NCBI GenBank assembly: GCA_963978905.1 | Contig: OZ022257.1 | Coordinates: forward strand, 9,446,509 to 9,510,508 | Length of the DNA stretch: 64,000 nt | From: Trichostrongylus colubriformis | Lineage: Eukaryota > Nematoda > Chromadorea > Rhabditida > Trichostrongylidae | Reading direction: 5' to 3' | Part shown: positions 58,838 to 64,000 of the stretch, in pieces | Position numbering within the stretch: the stretch's first letter is position 1 | Layout of the letters: every line of letters begins with the position of its first letter | The notes under the pieces: model-generated | What the model was told of the DNA's origin: nothing | Databases searched by the model: none | Seen by the model: only the letters and a program-made list of their open reading frames with translations | Position numbers and translations under genes: made by a program

Positions 58838-61800
58838 GTGAGTAATTAGCCTTTGAACTATTGATGTACCACATAAGTACAGGTTCAAACCTTTATAAAT
58901 CTTGTACTCGCTCTAGAATTTGAAACCCGTCACTGTCATGTTCATAATATAACAAGATGGTGCTTCATGGCCACACATAGCAGCCCCAAACAGTGTCTTG
59001 AACGGTGTCCACCGGCTCGGCTAGCGGTATGGTTCACTGCAACGGGTGGTTCAACTGCCACCGGATCACTGCAGAACGTGGGTATTCCTAGGATCCACAC
59101 TCTGCGAGAGTACCTGTTGCACCTAGTGGAATGCTCTTTTCGTCTGCGCAGGCCTCCAGTGGCCTGTACTCTCACCGCGTATCGCAGGAGGGACCGACAG
59201 AGAGACTAACTATTGTGTGACTGTTGCTACCCTCAAAACACAGGAGATATATAATATCACCGGTTTATGAGGACTACAGATACTACGACCAACTATGTGA
59301 GCAACATTACATAAGGAAAGTGGAAACAAAATATATGAGGAACAAAAGATACCACTGCTATTACATATACATTAGACCCAGTGACTTTTGGTTGGTCTGA
59401 AGGTACCCGGGAAATTCCAGGGTGAAGGGAAGAATATAGCATGACCGGCCTACCAAACTAGTGGAGGCGTCCTCGTCGTTGATTCTCTTTCGATGGGGAA
59501 ACTGTTTTCAAAGGACTGGCATCGGTTAATCAAGGGATGACTGCTCTGGTCCACGACAGAAAGACAACTGACACTGACTGAGCGAGAGCCGGGAGCATCA
59601 TAAGATTCCCGCGCTTCTCGTAGCTTCCGTTTATGGTAGGTGTTTGAACCATGACTTCAAGGGAAAAATGCAGTTCGAGCGCGGTTCCCTGCCGGCGCAT
59701 GCTATATGCCCAGGGAAGGTCGCAGGCAAGTCACGACAAGCGTGAAAAGCGACGGGTCACCCACTCAAATCATTTTCCTTCTCAACTTTACTTTTTATTT
59801 TTAGTACTCCTTTGACTAAACCTATCAGTATGAGCAGGACTGACACTTTATTCATTTTTATTTATTATTCGACTTTATTCGACTTGTCTGTTTATTATTC
59901 ATGCGTCAAATGGACGCACCACAATAGTTGAAACAATCAGTTACAACAGGAGCACGGTGGCGCCGTCATGCACCAGGCAACAACAGAAGAGATCCAGCGC
60001 ATCCGTTCCATCACCTGAATCCATGGGCGGTAGAGACCGCATCCAGTGAAAAAAGAAGTATGGGTTATCCTTGGCGTTACCAAGAGGGCGTTACCAAAAG
60101 TGAGATAAAGGTGTCCAGTCGTAAATGGTACCCTTAGTGGTCAGGTGGCCACAGGATCTTGCCTTTTCGAAAGTGGTCTATCGGAACTCCTGCAAAATCG
60201 GCCAGATGGATGTCAAACCCAGTAGGAACCATGTCAAAGTACGAAGTTCGTGTGGAGATACATGCAGAGAATCGGTCAGTCCCCTGCAACGTAATTCCTA
60301 ATAATATAGTCAACTTCATTGAAGGAAGAGCCTGAATTACTCACGGTTAGGAGAACCTTAGGTGGGGATTTATCTTCTATTATACCAGAATCTAAAAAGT
60401 AACAATACTGGCACGCAGTATAGTAAGGCGATAATATCCGATTCGCATCACTCTTCAGTTGAAACGTCTGGAGTTTGCCACTATAGACAACCTGTTGTGG
60501 GAGATTCTCGCCTAGGGAACCTTAAGAATTCTATATTGGAGCATATCGTCTCAACGTAACTTTGAGGAAAATTACTTGCTCACTTCAGTGCAATATACCG
60601 CTACTCGTAGCATGTAGGGAGACCGCTTGCCTTGATAGGGTCATAATTTCCAATACAATTCCCAGTGCTTTGAATATGGCTCTTCTGGGAAATCCAGAGG
60701 AAAAAAACGATATGATTGATATTGTCGTCACTGTCTAAGCTCTAGATTGTCGCAAATCAGATAATCTCCTTTCCTAAAATAATTTTGAACTAACTTTTTT
60801 ATGTTTCTGGAGTCAAAGGGATGATCGACAGTTCCGCAAGATTTCCCCGTACATTTCTTCTCCGGCACACAATGGCACAATTCGTAATCACTTCGTCACA
60901 TATGATTAGAACCGGATTCTGTACGACAATCGACGAATATCTGTGTAATGGTTGGAAAAAGCTCAAGCTGGTTGGCGATGTGACGCTTCCTTGTCAACAT
61001 GTTGGCGGTATTGTGGTCTGAGACTGTCTAATCCACAATGCCATTCCGAAATGTTTTCCCACCCATTCATATAAGCTCACATGTGTAGAATTTCGAAGTT
61101 CTCGTCACTTCTGAAAAAAAACACCTTGTAATTGATTTCCAGACGCAGACCCGCGAATGAGGTGTACGCCACTCGATTCTCCAGTGGAAATGCGATTGAA
61201 AAGACTACCAACTATGTATTGATTACCAGTTATTAGTAGTTATTAGTAGATAGTTATCAGTATTAACGAGTAAGAAAGAAGGCGTTACGCGAGTAATTAA
61301 CCCATTTCATTCCATGTTCCGTTCTCCCTCCTCCACGACTGTGGGAAGTGTTGGCTGGAAGTCGTGGAGATGCCCTGCAAGTATTCACATAATTGTACCA
61401 ATCAAAACGAAAAATGCGATTTTTTCTGGCAATTCGTTTTAGGTCCATCTTTTATTGGGTCGTAGCTAAAATAATGACCGTTTTCGCACCTACTTTGTTG
61501 CACTAATCATAATTCATTGAAAACTTGGGCAAATGTTGTGATTTAATATATCCTTCGGAGGCGCACTCTTCAAGTGGGTCTCCGCGAAGGTGTTGTCATG
61601 ACATGTAATCCTACTCATCATGTTCATGTGTACAAACTCGGCCGTAATGCTGCGGAAGCACCTGGGAATATCACCAACGCCTAGGGCGAAGGTACTACAA
61701 TTGAACACTACGCGTAGGTGGTTCGACAAATTCCGAAATAGACACTTCAACCTGAAATCAGAAGGGACGCGGTCGGCCATCGGAAGTTAAAGACGGCGAA

Positions 61801-62591
61801 CTGAAGGCAAAGATGGAGCCACCCAAGATTATACACAAGAGAAATTGCTGAAAAGCTGAGAGATGACTTCGAAACTGCACCACGTCCAAGAAAACTAAGA
61901 AGTAAAAAAACTTGACAAGTGATTCCGCATGAGATGACTGAGCACCAGCGATTTCGTCGTCCGAAGTCTGTTCGTCTCATCTTTTGATCAAAACTATCCT
62001 TTTCCATAAAGCATTGTGACAACTGGCGAAAAATGGATTTAATTTAAACGAAACAACTATTTTGAGTGAAACCTTAAACAAAGCGAGAAATTAAAGTGCT
62101 GATCACGCATGAGACATCATTTATAAATACCGGGGTTGTTTTGCGCGGCAAGTATTGTTACCAAATCCTAGCAAACAGTGTAGCACTAATGTGGTGCTGA
62201 ACGATATTAACGCAGAAAAGGAATGTCACGTTCTCTGCCTTTGTTGTTTGAGCGTATTCAATATGACTGTACTTTAAATTTTTTATGAGCTTTCACTCAG
62301 TGGCGCAAAACAGCGCAGGCACCAAAAAGGAATGTCTGCTTCGTGATCAGGACCACAATTACCCCTCAGCAGTTTCCGAAGTTGCAACAGGTGAAATATT
62401 CGAAAAAAGAACTAAAAACAGAAGTGACCACAATAAAGGGAAAGATGAGCAAAGCGCGCGAATTTCGAGGACATTACGTGACAACATTCTCCCTCGAACA
62501 CATGCAGGACCTGAAAGTGAAATCAGAACAAAAAGGCGAGCGCTGTGATTCAAATACACTGTTATACAGAAGTCCTTCCCAGTTCTCTTTC
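58838..62591. other. No gene seen; later exons of second DUF229 copy not found
   Basis: Searched by eye for the VYILLLDS, SRPNAFAL, DHGPR and YCLCQYN exons in all frames of the plus strand. None found. Confidence 0.45.
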
Positions 62592-62800
62592 GAAAATAGT
62601 GTGCGCTGGCGCAAATGCTTCGCTCTGCGGTCACGGGATTACTGTATCCCCGACGCTTCCCGACCTGTCAGTCGGGGACATATCCCCGAGATTTGGTGGG
62701 CGGAGCCTCTCCCTGACGAGTGGTTGGGGACGCATAGCATACGCCGTCGGGGACCCATCCCCGACCGAGAGATGATAGCATACGGCCCCAGGAGAGAGGT
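62592..62800 (+). repeat. GC-rich 205-bp repeat H, copy 2
   Basis: GTGTGCGCTGGCGCAAATG, GGTCACGGGATTACTGTATC, GGGGACATATCCCCGAGATT and GGGGACCCATCCCCGACCG. Several CCCCGA..TCGGGG inverse pairs inside. Confidence 0.7.
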
Positions 62801-62847
62801 ATTTATACACTCCGAAATGAATGATGCCATTTTGCTAGCTTGGTGGA

Positions 62848-63431
62848 ATTCATAGTTTTGGAATTTCTGGAATTGCAGAATTGTGCAATCTGCGGAAAAC
62901 GATAAAGACAGCTGTCGATCAGGAGAAGTGTGGAATTCGCGGAGTATGGGAATGCAGAAATGTGGGATTCGCAGAAAAGTGTTAGATACGTATGGATCTC
63001 CATGCTACGAAGACTCCGCAGGACTAGAAAGATTATGAAAGGAAAAGTGCGGAATCGTGGAAGGTGCGTTTTTGTGAAAATGCAGTCGTGAAATCCGCTC
63101 AATCGTGGAGTCTGCGAAAAGGGATAAGATACGTATCGATCGGGAGAATTACGGATTTCGTGGAAAAACAAATACGTATTGATTCCATGCTAAGAAGAAA
63201 CGAGAAGATTAGAGAAACCAAGAAGTTGGAAGTGTCTTCATTTGCACAAATTCCACCATTTCGCATTTACGCAGATTCTACCATCCTACATTCCCACAAT
63301 CCCACCGATCGATACGTATCTACTCTTCTTTCTACAATTCCGCAAATCCCACAGTTCTGCCAATCGATATCTATCTAATCCTTTTCCGCAGATTCCGTTA
63401 ATCTGCAACTCCGCAAACTCCGAAACTATGA
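62848..63431. repeat. 580-bp foldback built from short TGCGGAATT/GATACGTAT words
   Basis: TTCATAGTTTTGGAATTTCT at the left and its inverse ending CTCCGAAACTATGAA at the right. Both arms consist of repeated words of the type GTGGAATTCGCGGA, TGCAGAA and GATACGTATCGATC. Spacer around 63150-63250. Same style as 34554-34760. Confidence 0.8.
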
Positions 63432-64000
63432 ACGTTACCTTATGCTTTCCATGATAATTATGATTGCATTGCAAATTAATTGTAGATAAGTGCGGTTGGA
63501 TATCCTTCCCATTTGGTCGTTGGAAGCAGTGCGGCTCTTCAGTTTGACAAGTCGATCCTGGTATAGATACTCCTTGTTGGATTGCAGGGAAATGCTGCCT
63601 CGTTTGTTGTTTACTAATTTTTCTGAATTTTTTTTCCCCATGGAATTCCTACTGCTCTTTCAAGAAACCTCATACAACTTGCACCCACTCGTTCAATCAG
63701 ACAACCAATTGCCGATTGAAGCCTTGGCAAAGCTTCTTTTGATTTTAATCACCACTGCGTTTCCTTAAAAAGTTGACCTCACGATTAGTGAGGCATTAAC
63801 TGGATTTGCTGCAGCTCAACAGAACTATTAGGTCGTTAGGAATCTCGGTCCTGCAATTTTTTAACTCTGACTCTGAAGGCACTAACTCGGCTCATAGGGA
63901 ATTTTTCTGAACGGATTACGAAGCATGAAAATGTACACATTTTTGCAAACACTGTTGTACTTGAATTCCTGACCATTACCAATCATTTACCAATCGACCA
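63432..64000. other. No gene seen
   Basis: Frames up to 92 codons (63490-63768) without a recognised motif. Confidence 0.4.

Noticed and set aside
59440..59540. LVVDSLSMGKLF frame as a possible catalytic exon of the second DUF229 copy
   Set aside because: Only VDSLS resembles the LLDSVSS motif. The preceding PHVYI strand, splice sites and phase do not fit.
62343..62855. 170-codon plus-strand frame
   Set aside because: Its second half is the GC-rich repeat H, also present reversed at 44427, where it is not open. No motif.

Overview
The window looks like nuclear DNA of a strongylid (clade V) nematode, most likely a hookworm. The reasons are a multi-exon gene of the nematode-expanded DUF229 family with consistent splice phases and mostly short-consensus (tt)tcag acceptors, and a very dense load of small DNA transposons, a tRNA-derived SINE, mariner relics and a Penelope-like retroelement. 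There is no operon-like or prokaryotic coding. Almost all open reading frames outside the DUF229 exons are chance frames or lie inside repeats. A 200-base run of N at 49518-49717 is an assembly gap.

Layout. 1-25 kb: no convincing host gene, only interspersed repeats. These include a 560-bp TTAA-ended element (2172-2731), a Tc1-like remnant (5723-6290), a 179-bp tandem duplication (7082-7440), two SINEs (8998 and 16139), several hairpin MITEs, a 1.38-kb mariner-ended foldback element (18163-19543), a mariner transposase relic (20338-20740) and a tRNA-like gene carried inside an inverted repeat (22988-23224).

25.08-37.15 kb, plus strand: fourteen exons of one DUF229 (sulfatase/alkaline-phosphatase-like) gene that join in frame to about 584 residues, with a stop codon and a poly(A) signal. 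Only the N-terminal exon(s) are not identified. Nearly every intron longer than 500 bp has been enlarged by a recognisable repeat.

37.2-57.5 kb: repeats again. There is an alternating R1/R2 cluster (38.0-39.4 kb), two Tc1-like elements (40113-40861 and from 41665), a second copy of the TTAA element with its own insertion (45671-46382), a nested pair of MITEs (46448-46851), and the GIY-YIG end of a Penelope-like element just after the gap (49719-50189).

57.5-58.84 kb, plus strand: three exons of a second DUF229 gene, same order and phases as exons 1-3 of the first, with a 74-bp tandem duplication over a splice donor. No later exons of this copy were found up to 64 kb. The window ends in a large inverted repeat built of short tandem words (62848-63431).

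The most informative system is a superfamily of 225-275-bp hairpin elements that begin GGGTG, end CACCC (or close variants) and are flanked by 9-bp target duplications. Seven insertions are readable, and for two or three of them the window also holds an uninserted paralogous site that proves the insertion.
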